Assembly: GCF_026914185.1 (NCBI RefSeq)
Contig: NC_070564.1
Location: 2,418,001 to 2,482,000 of the forward strand
Origin: Puccinia triticina
Lineage: Eukaryota; Basidiomycota; Pucciniomycetes; Pucciniales; Pucciniaceae
DNA length: 64,000 nucleotides
Direction: 5' to 3'
In this document: positions 11,393 to 21,900 of the stretch, one piece after another
Layout of the letters: every line of letters starts with the position of its first letter
Position numbering within the stretch: the stretch's first letter is position 1
Notes under the pieces: model-generated
Databases searched by the model: none
Seen by the model: only the letters and a program-made list of their open reading frames with translations
Told to the model about the DNA's origin: nothing
Position numbers and translations under genes: made by a program

Positions 11393-11635
11393 TAGTGTGT
11401 GGAAAGACAAGCTAGATTTCTGAAATAAATACTTTCACAGCAGAGCACATTCATCTCAGGCTCTAAGCAAACCATTTATGTTGGAATTTTCTTCAAGTGT
11501 GTTGGTGATTGTGTATAAATGCAGGAAAGATGAACAGAATATTGTAAGAATAAAATGTGGATATGTGAGTTATAATTGAGTTGAAGATTCAACCACAAAT
11601 ATAATGATGGAGAATTATGTGACAATAATCAAAAT

Positions 11636-13386
11636 CTAATTTTTGAGTTTGTGAAGTAACTCCTTGATATCTTTGATCCATTTTTTTGATGATTCAGTCA
11701 ATCCTGGTTGCTTTTTAGAAATTTGAAGAATACATTTTTCTTGATCCTTTACAGCTGATTTGAGGTACTTACCTTTGAATCCATTCTGAGCCAAGTCAAG
11801 GTAAGCAAATATGAATTGATCTTGTTCAGCAACCAACTGTTTCTCTATATCTGAATTGGTGAATGAAACATTGAATAATGGAAGATGATTCCTGAAAAAC
11901 CTTCTCATACAATAAAGTGTTACAATCTGATAGATATCTGAATGTGATGATATTATTGCTGGTATTACGTCAGTTGGAGTGTCAAATAAGTACCGATGTA
12001 CCAAACCCATTGATTGAAATGATACAGCATATTTTATAAGATTTTCTGGATTGATAAGATATTTGCTTTCATCAAAGCCTGTAGATGGGTGAAAAATTGG
12101 ACCCATGAAATCTTGGCGGATTCTGATAAAGGTGTCATGCCATGGAAACCTGTTTGGGAATAGTGATTCAGTTTGGACTATTATGTTTGATAGTGTGAGG
12201 TGTACCAGGCATTTCTTCTGTTTCTCTTGAAGAGCTGTATTTATTTCATTTTTCAGTAGAAAAGCAGATCAAAATTGTGTTCATTTAGATCAGAGGCACA
12301 AATTCAAGGAAAAATAACAAAAATAAGAGGAATCTCACCTCTGATAGACCTGTGGAAATGCCCCAGAGATGGATTGCAAAGCATGAGATAAATCTCGGGG
12401 TTGACCCACTCAGGACTTCCAAAGAATTTAGCACCCTTGCTTTTGATCAAAAGAGTAACATGGAAATTGACCAAGCTGACTACATTTTCTGAATTAAAGA
12501 TTTCTATGTCTCTCATTTCCACTGGTGGCAGCAAGTTTCTTGTATGAATGTAATCTCCTAAGAGAAACAGTGATTTCAGATATTCCAACTTGATTTCAGG
12601 TTCATCAAGAGTTTTACATTTCAGCTTGATGAAATTTTCTTGAAGATATTTCCAAATGGGAACCAATTGAGTAGTGATGCTATCTAACTGATCATAAGTT
12701 ATAATTGATGCCAGTTCAATTTTCTTCTGAAGATTGGGATTTTTTTTTCAATAAACTTGGACGACTGAGGGCTGAGGATGTTATTGAAATTTTGATTGGA
12801 TTTGGAGTCTCTTTGGTGGCAGTATTAAATTTTTCTTCAGATGGGGCGAGATATTTGTATATTTGTTCCAGATGGTTAGCAATTTCTTCCAAGTTTCCCT
12901 GGCTCTGCATTCTTGAAGATTGCTGTAGTTCCTTGATTCTCAACCCAATCAAGTCATGAGTTGGATCTAGAATTGAGACCAAGACATTCATACTGGTAAA
13001 TTGGAAGTGTGTAGAAAGACAGAAATAAAATACATACATTGATTTTCTGAAGCTGGTTCTTTATGGATTCTTGATATTTCAGTCCCCACCCAATTGTTAC
13101 TGTTTCCAGCCCCTATTATTGGAGCATCCACATGAACAGAATTGGTAGATGTTCCCATTGCATTTGGTATAGCATCTTTGGTGAGTTGTGAAGTAGAAAG
13201 ATTGAGAAGCATGAGTCAAGGAATTTATCTAGATTTCTAATAAGCAGAGAATTGAATTAAGTATGATTATTTGCATTCTCTGCCCTGCTCACCTATTTCC
13301 ATGCGCAAATCCATGGCAAATACAAGTTGACCAGCTTTTGATATGTAAAAAATAGTCAAAATAAAGGAGCATAATGATTTGATCAT
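11636..13386 (-). CDS. Putative secreted protein of a lineage-specific family (frameshifted)
   Basis: Exons on the minus strand: 13293-13386, 13034-13175, 12339-12992 and 11636-12234. The first exon encodes a hydrophobic signal-like N-terminus (MIKSLCSFILTIFYISKAG). The rest is polar and rich in Asn/Ser, with helical segments (KKWIKDIKELLHKLKN at the end). No known domain was recognised. The third exon contains A9 on the coding strand (at about 12750). The frame upstream runs into a stop just after it, while the frame carrying QKKIELASIITYDQLD continues. The model therefore needs one base fewer in the run to give about 495 aa. This may be a real mutation, a sequencing error or a slippage site. 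The donor of intron 2 (GTATTT at 13033) is weak; a stronger GTATGT next to it would break frame. A shortened paralog lies at 14896-15464 on the same strand. A secreted, possibly host-related role is inference. Confidence 0.6.
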
Positions 13387-14403
13387 CCTGTCTACTGAGC
13401 CCAAAGTGAATATTTAAAGTTTCAAAATGGAATTGGTGGTATGTCAAAATTTACTTTATGGAGCACAGTGTTTGAAAGGTAGGTCAGGTAATGAAAGAAC
13501 TTGAAATTTTTGCAATCAAAGAAGGGTTGGTAATAGCACTGTGTGACCAGAGGGATAGCTGACTACAGCGACTCAATTTATATGGTATAAACCCTGTTTG
13601 GAAAGCAAAAGTAGCAAGAAAAACTATAACTATCAGGCAATGAAATGAAATTGCAGTGAGCTGGGGAGATAAACACAAAGGAGAGATCAAGGGTTCTTAT
13701 AACCACGAGATAAATAGGCTGGGACTAGAATAAAGGAGACAAAACATGTTTAGAGCCACATACAACAAGGTAAACAAAGGACCATGACTGTATTGGTGGT
13801 TTTGGCTACGAAACAGCCCATTTGAAGATTTGATCATGCTTCTGAACATGTGAGATTTACTTATTCAACAGGAAGTACAGAATCCCAAGGCAATGTAATG
13901 TGGCTTGTGCTGCACTTTGAAACTTGCACCCCATGTTTTGACGATAAGCTGTCCTTGCTGATACTAATAAGGCTGTAACATATTTGGCTCTTGAGGGGTT
14001 CCATCCAGATCAACCAACAGTAAGGATATGTACACGCAATTGAGCCTAACTTTGCTTCAGAAAAAGTATATGAATAGTTTTGGGTAAAAAAAGCTTGAGG
14101 AAGTGTTTTTTTAGAAATTCACAAATCTCAGGCATGCAAAATTTGGCCCTTACAGAAACATCAAAGCAAGTATTGTGCACATAGTAAAAAGGGTGTGCAT
14201 GCTCTATAAAAATGATAATCCAGGAAACCATGCCAGGCATTGAATACATCTTAAGTACAGTGTGAACTGTGCAGCACTTCCTTATGTCTAAGTGACATGA
14301 TTGAGAGGGGGCACAAAACTTCATCTGATCACATTTCCCCAGCAACTAAGGCTTAGCTCTTCCCTCTAGATTAGCAATTTTAGACCATTGGAAGTGCTCC
14401 ACT
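13387..14403. other. Upstream region, no gene recognised
   Basis: AT-rich, with only short open frames and no family resemblance. The part next to 13386 should hold the promoter of the secreted-protein gene. Confidence 0.4.
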
Positions 14404-14636
14404 CACTGCCAGAAGAATTCAATCAACTGCAAGCAGTTGACATGCAAGAAATCTAAGCAAGCTTGTGGTATTACGCACACCTTTTTCCAGGCTTAATTTT
14501 GACCAAGCTTCACTGGAAATTCACTGCGCATCAGGCACAGTGACTGTGCAGAAAAGATTTATGAGCTAGAACAACATTTCTGCAGCAGTAACTTGCATGT
14601 CAACTGCTAGCAGTTGAGTGAATTTTTCTTGTAGTG
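14404..14636. mobile_element. CACTA-type MITE with 3-bp target duplication
   Basis: Ends are CACTGCCAGAAGAATTCA (left) and, in reverse complement, CACTACAAGAAAAATTCA (right). The match runs about 45 nt inward through TCAACTGC and GCAGTTGACATGCAAG. ACT flanks both sides (14401-14403 and 14637-14639). CACTACAAGAAAA is the hallmark terminus of CACTA/EnSpm elements. The element is 233 bp and noncoding. Confidence 0.88.
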
Positions 14637-14895
14637 ACTTTGAGTTCAGCCACAAGGCTACCAGAAAATGTGAGATATAAATCTCCGGATTCAAGGAATG
14701 GATATACACAGAAGAAAGAATCAAACAATCATAAAAAGGCATTTATATTGGTATGTTCTTCAGGCTTTGACTATTGCTCATCAAGAAAAAGATGAACTAA
14801 ATATTGTAAGCTAGCTGGATGGCAGATGTGGTTATAAATTGGAAGATTCAATTGAAAGTATTGATCAAAATTTGTTCCACCAAAATAATCACAAC

Positions 14896-15464
14896 CTAAT
14901 TTCTAGTCTTATAAACCAATGAGTAAACATGCTTGATCCATCTTTTTGTAGATTCCTTCATTTCTCTTGTAAGTCCACATGCATCCAGGAGAAGTTTTTC
15001 TTGGTTAGTTACAGCTTTTTTCAGTTTAGAATCTTTGAACCCGTTTTGAGCTAGCTCCTGGAGAGCAGATATGTATTGAAATTTAAGAGGGACCAGAAGC
15101 TCCATTTGTTGTACGGTGCGCTTTTGGTCCTGGATGGTTGCTTGCTAGTCCAGCTCCGCCCATCTGGTCCCCCCCCCGAATTTTCGCGGCACGACAGGCA
15201 CATCCATCGCTGCGCCAGTGGCGGTTTTTCCAATCATCTGTGGTGCCTCAGCTTCCATGACATCCAAGTAAAGAGAGTCAGAAATGCACCTTTCAGTCAT
15301 GGAAGTCGGCAAACTTGTTTCAAGAGCAAAAAAATAAATCGTGCGTGCGTGCTCTGCCAACCTAGTTTTGAAGCTGCCCCAACCTCCATGCAGAGTGCAA
15401 GCTGGCCAGCGCTTATAAGTATGTAAAGAGCGGTGAAAATAAAAGAGCGTATCGATCCAATCAT
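14896..15464 (-). pseudogene. Shortened paralog of the 11.6-13.4 kb secreted-protein gene
   Basis: The ATG at 15464 opens a signal-like segment (MIGSIRSFIFTALYILISAG) resembling the N-terminus of the neighbour. A second block near 15150-15260 (APQMIGKTATGAAMDVP) matches its second exon loosely. The C-terminal 69 codons (14896-15105; LAQNGFKDSKLKKAV, STKRWIKH) match its last exon clearly. The long middle part is missing. An in-frame TAG at 15145-15147 separates the second block from the C-terminal block. It looks like a deletion derivative of a tandem duplicate. Whether the first exon can still make a short secreted peptide is unknown. Confidence 0.7.
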
Positions 15465-16306
15465 TTCGTCTGTTGAGCTTGAAGTCAATGTGCAAAAGAA
15501 AATTATGTAAGAGCCTGAATTGTATGTCGGAGCGTATGATGGGCCCTAAAACATTGGATCGTTTGCAAGGAACTGATGACAAGCGTTTGGTCGACGGCTG
15601 TAAAACGTTTGTGTAAAGCACCGCACCGCATCGCCTCAAGGCAATACAAGAGAAAAGTACCGAGTGCCCCTTGTACCTTGCAGATGTTTGATCCATCCAA
15701 TTTCGTAGATAGAACTTGTTGCACATAAGAGTGGTTTGGCTTGCCACAACCTGTTCCAGGCCCCGGTCACTGTGCGCACCAATCCACTGATCCAAATGAT
15801 GCTCTTGGATAGTGCACAGGAAAATGTGATGGAGCTGGCTACCAAGTTCGAAGTCCGAAGGTGACTCATGTGGCATCAGTGATTTAGGACTGAGAGCAAC
15901 GGCCAAAACTTACAAGAACTCTCAAGTATTTAGATACATAGTTCTGAAGAAGAAATGTACTTCAATGCAAGAGATCCAGAATTTCAAGGTCAAAAAGGGG
16001 AGTTCAATCTTCCATATCTGCAGGTGATTAAAAAAGCATTTACGTATTATGCGATTCAACAAAGGCTAAAGAGATAAACGGCTACCTGTGTGTATATGTT
16101 TACAGAAGTAAGAGAAGTGTGTATGGATGAGCGACAAAAGGGAGGCAAAAAGAAGACCGGAATGGCGGGCAGTTTGTTCACACAGCAGGGCAAGAGTATC
16201 GAGGCCAAAGAAAAAGAGCTAACAAACGATGTGAAAGATTTACATGTGGATTGAGGATCTTGTACGCAGAAGGGGTAAGGAAAGAGAAAACGAAAAGAAA
16301 AAGGGT
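15465..16306. other. Intergenic, no gene recognised
   Basis: A long minus-strand open frame runs to 15906, but it overlaps the paralog in another frame and shows no family resemblance. The part near 16306 is the 3' flank of SUR2. Confidence 0.4.
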
Positions 16307-17586
16307 TTAGCGGGTTTTAAGTTTGGAGGAAGACTTGTTATCCAAATCGCTATCCTCGGAGTCCAGGACGACGAGCTCGGGTTTCTCGGAAGCCGACGAT
16401 GAGGAAGATTGGGAGGGAGAGGCGGGCGAGGCGCGGGCGAAGGCGAGCTTGTCGCGGCGGACTTGGGCCTCTTCGGCCGTCATTCGCGTGCCCATGAGCA
16501 CATCCCAATGCACGAAATACGGCTGGGAGAAGTTCTTCTTGATCCCGAACTGTTGGTGATGGATGTCGTGATAAGCAGCATTATTCCCTGTATACAGACA
16601 AAAAACAAAACAAAATCAGTTTGGATGTTTGGGAGGTGGGGGGAGGCGGAAGGGGGACGGACCAAAGAGGTGCTGGAGCGGATCGAAGGGGAGAGCGAGG
16701 CCGCAATGGTCGTCGACCGTCTTGGCCGTCGAGATGCCGAAGAGGAAGGTGGCCTGTCTGACGGACATGGCCGAGGCCCAATGGGCGATGACGGCGCCCA
16801 AGGTGTCGAGGATGAAGCCCTCGACAGGGTGGTTGTAGAGCGCACCGTAGGAATAAGGACAGTATAGACGGTGGTGGACGGAGTGGATGTGCTTGTAGAG
16901 GAACTGGTTGATGTGGAAGGCTCTGTGCCAGAAGTATTGCCAGGTATCGAGGACAAACCTATAAGAAAAAAGGAGGGGGGGAAGTTTAGATGCGGATAAG
17001 TAGAAGAGGAGAGAGAGAGAGAAAGAGAGACTGACGAGGCCCAAAGGAATTGGAGGATGGGTAGTCCCCACCAGTACGACCATTGAACGAGTGATTGGCC
17101 GTAGTTGAGGAGCAGCCAGCGGGCGTGCTGAGGGGGAAGGAGGATGTGAACGAGGGTAGAGACGAGGGGGGCATACTGCTTCATTTCAGCGAGATAGTCG
17201 CGGGCGAGGACGTTGGAGGGGGCGGAGTCGAGATAGAAGATGCCGAGGGCGGTCTGGATGAGTTGCTGGAGGATGACGGCCTTGACGACCTGGGCGGGGG
17301 AGACCTTGTTGCGCTTGGCGATCTCGGCGGGCTCGTGGAGCCGGTACTTCTCGATCCAGGGCAGCTCGAGATGGTCGAGGAGGGTGAAGAAGATCGCGAC
17401 GAGCCAGTAGGCCAGCAGGGGCACCAGGACCGTCAGCGCCGGGTCGCTCAGCCCGGGGATGATCTCGTTCCGCTGGAAGTGGTAGGAGGGGAAGGCGAGC
17501 TGGGTGGGCTCGATCTTGCGGAGCAGGGCCTCGCTCAGACTGCTGCTGAGGCCGGCCATCTGCGTCGTCCGCCGGAGATTGTCCAT
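16307..17586 (-). CDS. SUR2: Sphingolipid C4-hydroxylase (sphinganine hydroxylase)
   Basis: Exons are 17036-17586, 16663-16958 and 16307-16587 (1128 nt, 375 aa). The protein is a membrane-bound fatty-acid-hydroxylase-family enzyme. Histidine boxes are FWHRAFH (about 195-199), HIHSVHH (207-213) and AYHDIHHQ (288-293); DDHCG lies between the last two. Hydrophobic spans are near residues 49-70 (LTVLVPLLAYWLVAIFF) and further along. Family role: di-iron hydroxylation of sphinganine or ceramide at C4 in the ER, giving phytosphingosine. Intron 1 uses a GTCAGT donor. The C-terminus beyond GTRM is a Ser-rich acidic tail (PSQSSSSSASE, LDSEDSDLDN). A second in-frame Met, MAGLSS, ten codons in, is an alternative start. 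Confidence 0.93.
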
Positions 17587-18592
17587 CCTCGGGCGTGCTG
17601 GGGTGGGTGTTCTTGGGGGGGTGGGTGCTGGTAAGATGGTCGGTGGTTATATGTATCCGTTCACGTTGGGAGGAGGAAGGAGAAGAGAAGTCGGGCAGTT
17701 TCAGTATAAGCAGCGCCACTCGCACTCGGCTTACATAATCAGCCAGCCAGCTTCCACCCGATCCAGCCAAACCCCGCCCGGCCAGGCCCAAGTGGCAAGC
17801 ACCGTCCCCCGGAAAGCACCGCCGACGATCCGATCCCACGGCTCATCCCAGGAGCGCGGGCATGTTGATTACCCTGGCGATGCCCATCGGCAGTCCCGCC
17901 TGAGGCAGTTCCATTCAGGGGCCAGGGGGGATTGTCTCCGATGGGACAGCGGTGGGATTGGTGAGCGCTCCTGCTACAACACACCCGCGCCCTGGTACAG
18001 TCTCTGGGCAGCCCTGACTTATCACAAGTCCCTCGCTTCAGAGGGCCCTGGTACAGCCTGGGCTGGCGCAAAGCACCCTCGCGCGAAGCGCGGCCTCCGA
18101 AGGAGGGACTTGCAGGTAAAGCCAAGAATTTGGCTTGAGAGCTTTCAGTGTTTTGGTGGGAGTTTTTTCCCGCTCCCCTTTCAGGGGTCTTCTCCTTGTG
18201 TATTCCTATTGCCTGTGGTGCCAGATTAAAGGCCTGATTTTTCTCTTTCTTTTGGTGTCAATCACCACTTTTTCCCCCTTCACAAACTCCTTCCATCCCC
18301 CTTTGAAGTTTGTGGTTTTTTTGTGTTCAGACAGAAGTGTGTATGCAAATTCCGAGAAGATCCATTGGGACTCAATTTAAATACAGAACTCCATCATCCA
18401 TCCAGCTTGACTGCTGAGCAAGGGCAACACTCTCCTTCAAGTGTAGATATCACAAAATGACACTACATTGAAGCTGAGATGCTCAGCTATCCCGTGTACT
18501 TCAGCTTGCTGACTCACAATGAGTGCGCGCTGTGTAATGTAAATTTGATTCAAAAAGTTGGAAATTTCCTGAAGCTCTCACACGGAAAAAAG
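17587..18592. other. SUR2 promoter side and intergenic repeat
   Basis: The first 150 bp should hold the SUR2 promoter. A GC-rich palindrome lies at 18026-18112. No gene was recognised. Confidence 0.45.
18026..18112. repeat. GC-rich palindromic repeat, AAGTCCCTC type
   Basis: Ends CAAGTCCCTC and GAGGGACTTG are perfect inverted repeats. The interior carries GCGCGAAGCGC and CCTCCGAAGGAGG, both able to fold back. Confidence 0.7.
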
Positions 18593-18963
18593 TATTAGAT
18601 GCCTCAGACAAATGGGAGCTAGACGAAATAGTCCCGTCGCGGGTTAGCTATTGGCACTTGCGGATCCGGTCTCCAATCTCGGTACATTGCATAGTATCAA
18701 GATAGTGAAAGAGCATACTAACCTAGACAAAATAGTCCCGTTGCGGGTTAGCTATCGGCACTCGCGGATCCGGTCTCCAATCTCGGTGAGGAAAGAGACT
18801 GGAGCCGGAGCGCGAGATCAGTTAGACTAAATACATGATTCTAGCCCTAACCGGTTGAACTACCCTGAATATCACTAACTAGGTTACAGACTAAGTACAT
18901 GATTATTTTATACTTAGTTTATTTAATCTTGATCTTCTGTTATCTTCTGTTGGCATCACAACA
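18593..18963 (-). repeat. Copia 3' LTR
   Basis: In element orientation it starts TGTTGTGATGCC. It contains a duplicated block with CCAATCTCGGT (plus strand), about 105 bp apart. The same two-block layout appears in the solo LTRs at 49.2 and 56.9 kb. Confidence 0.95.
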
Positions 18964-18986
18964 CCCCCCCCCCAAGATTACAAAAA

Positions 18987-21900
18987 CTACCCGTTGACGC
19001 CAAGTTGATCCAGCGCTCCTAGCATTTTTGTTGGTCCAAGCCGTTTGGTTAAGACATCTGCTAGTTGATTTCGCGTACTTGTCCACTTGACATCAATTTT
19101 GTTTTCTCTTATCAAATCATTAACAAAATAAAATGCACACCGCAGATATTTGGTCTTTTTCTTCGAGGTGTTGTCCGTTGCAATGAGTACCCACCAGGGG
19201 AGATATGTTCCCACTCCCCAGGGAGTGCCAGAGCTGAATTTGATGTGAGTTTTGGTCAGATGGGAGCCTGATGTGCATCAGTAACTCATCCCTAAATGAA
19301 TTGAAGTGGATGCAGAAGTGAGTCAAAAGTCAGTCAGAATTGATTTGGGAGTCAACACAATGTTGTGTAGAATTCTTTTGTTTTCTAGGTACAACTAGAG
19401 GAAAAAATATGATGAAATGATATTTCACCCAAGTCCAACTCATCAATTGCTCCTGTTTGATGATGTCAAAGGATAGGAAAGCAAAATTGCAATTCTTGAA
19501 TGTAATTCCTGTAAAAAAAATGAGTTTCTTGTAATTCACATTATATGCCCTCATGTACAAAATTAAAGTAAAAGTCAACTTGGTATTATTGGGTTTAGAA
19601 TTTCGGAATGTGGTAATGTTGCAGTAAAATTAGTGAAACCCATTTTCTTGGAAATGCTGTAATTAATTTGAATTTGGCTAAAAAAAATGGTGATAAACTA
19701 TTGTATTGGGGTGAAAGTCTGAGGTAAGTCAAGGCTGGATTGCAGTGCCACCCCAGTTTGGCCACATATCCTGGCCTCTTCACAAAAATAATTGTGTGAA
19801 TTTTTTTTTTTTTTGCTTTTCAAAATCCACATGTGCACATGCAAGTGAACTTTTTTGCACTTTGCTAATAGTCACCCTAATGTACACGCATACATCGAGG
19901 TGGGAATATCACAGGATGGGCCTTTCACAGCCACATGAAAAGTAGAAACTTTGTGTTGAGACACCAATTTTCCCCCTGATGTACGCGAGTACATGAGGGG
20001 GACAATATGACATACTGCGCCTTTCACATCCCCACAAAAAGGACACACTGGTCATAGAGCCAAGAAAGGCCTATATTTTGGATGAGTTCTGGATGAATTC
20101 TAGATGAGTTCTGGATTATTCCTTGGCAAGTTATGGTTTATTTCAGGATGATTTCCAACTGATTTCAAGCTGACTTCCAGTCTTGTTCATACCTATTCAA
20201 TTTTTCTTTACCAAAGGTCTCCAGCACAGTTATGGGAAAAAGTTACAGTAAGGCACTCCCTGGGGAGTGGGACCATATCTCCCCTGGTGACCGCTGCTTC
20301 ATTGTCACAATGCATTATCAGTCGTGGTTGAGATCCCAGTTCTTCGAAAATATTGAGTAGATGTGCCAATTGTTGTGCCCCTTCCGATAAAGCTAGGTAT
20401 TCCGCCGCACATGTTGACATTGCCACCACAGTTTGCCTTTTTGACCCCCACGCGATGCTGTTTCCGTTGTGTGTCAACAAGTACCCCGTTGTCAACCTTT
20501 CCTGCTCTCCGCCCCAATTTGCATCCGTCCAAAGCGCCTATCCCCCTTGCCTTGCCTTGTATACAAGTGCCTTTTCCGTTGTTTTTGCCAAGTAACCAAT
20601 CAACCAATCTAGCACCAACCAGTGAGAGGACGAGGGTGCCGCACAAAATCTAGCTAGAAGGTTAACTGCGTATGAAATGTCCGGTCGAGTTCCGCAAGCT
20701 AGGTACATTAAAGAGCCAATCACTGATCTGAATTCAGTTTGGTCAATAGGGTCTCCTGAGTATGACTCCAGATCAGCTTCCGGGAGCGGGTAATCATGTT
20801 TGTAGAAAGATCTGTGATAAGTTTCAACTATTTGCTTCGCCATTATGGATTGGTTCAGCTTCAATCTTGGACCATCCCACTTGAAATCGATGCCCACAAG
20901 GCGTTGCACACTGTCCGACCATTTGATTTCCAGCTGAGCTTCCATTCCTTGGCGTAGTTCATTGAGTAAGGACCTATCTGACGAGAGAGCAAATCCATCG
21001 TCGACGTGGAGCCAGATGATGATGAAGTGTCCATTACGGCGAAAGAGATATAAAGAGGGCTCAATCTCGCTTGCATCAAATCCCAGGTCTTGAACCGTCT
21101 TGTGGAAGAACTTCCACCAGCAGCGGGCCGCCTGCTTCGTCCCGTAAAGAGCTTTTTTAAGGCGCATGACTCTCCCCTTGAGTGAGGGAGTGATCTCAAC
21201 CGGAGGTTGGATATACACCTCCTCCTCAATTGGAGAGTACAAATACGCCGAGCTCACGTCAAAGGTTGCCGTTGGGAGGTTGTGAGAAATGCTGATTGAG
21301 ATCAGAAGTCGCAGAGTGTTAAGTGACGCGGTTGGAGCATACGTCTTGTTGTAGTCAAGACCCATCTGCTGTCCAAAACCCTTGGCAACGTACCAAGCAC
21401 GGTATTTGTCGACAGTCCCGTCCGGCTTTCTTTTGATTGAAAACACCCACCTGGCTCCAAGGGCCTTGGAACCTTTCGGCGCGACAGTCGGGACCCAGAC
21501 CTCAAGTTGATCGAACTTCAGCATTTTGTATTCCGCAGCTGCGCACCATAGATGGGAATCAGGACCAGACAAAGCCTGCTTGATTGTCTTTGGAAGGTTG
21601 TGCTCTTCATCTGTCAATATTAAGCCCATTTGACGTCTTTCTTCTTCAGCTTGTTCTGAAGTTTTCTCTTCTCCAAGCTTTAACATGATCTGCTTGAGAA
21701 TGAGGTCTACTTGAGATTCATTCACCTGGTCTGGCTGAGCAATCAGGTCCGGAGCAGGGGTTGCTTTGGCTTTCTTGACTGGCAGGCGTTGGAAATCAGG
21801 GAATTTTACGGCTGCCGAGTGGACCATTCTGTTTTTGCTAGGTACCCAGAACAGCCATCCAGCACCTGACACTGGATAACCGAGCAGTTGTCCCTCGCGC

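Noticed and set aside
15145..15906. 253-codon open frame on the minus strand
   Set aside because: Most of it overlaps the paralog's signal-peptide exon in another frame. Only its end has family similarity.
17095..17634. 179-codon plus-strand frame rich in Glu/Gly/Asp
   Set aside because: Antisense shadow of the SUR2 first exon in GC-rich sequence.
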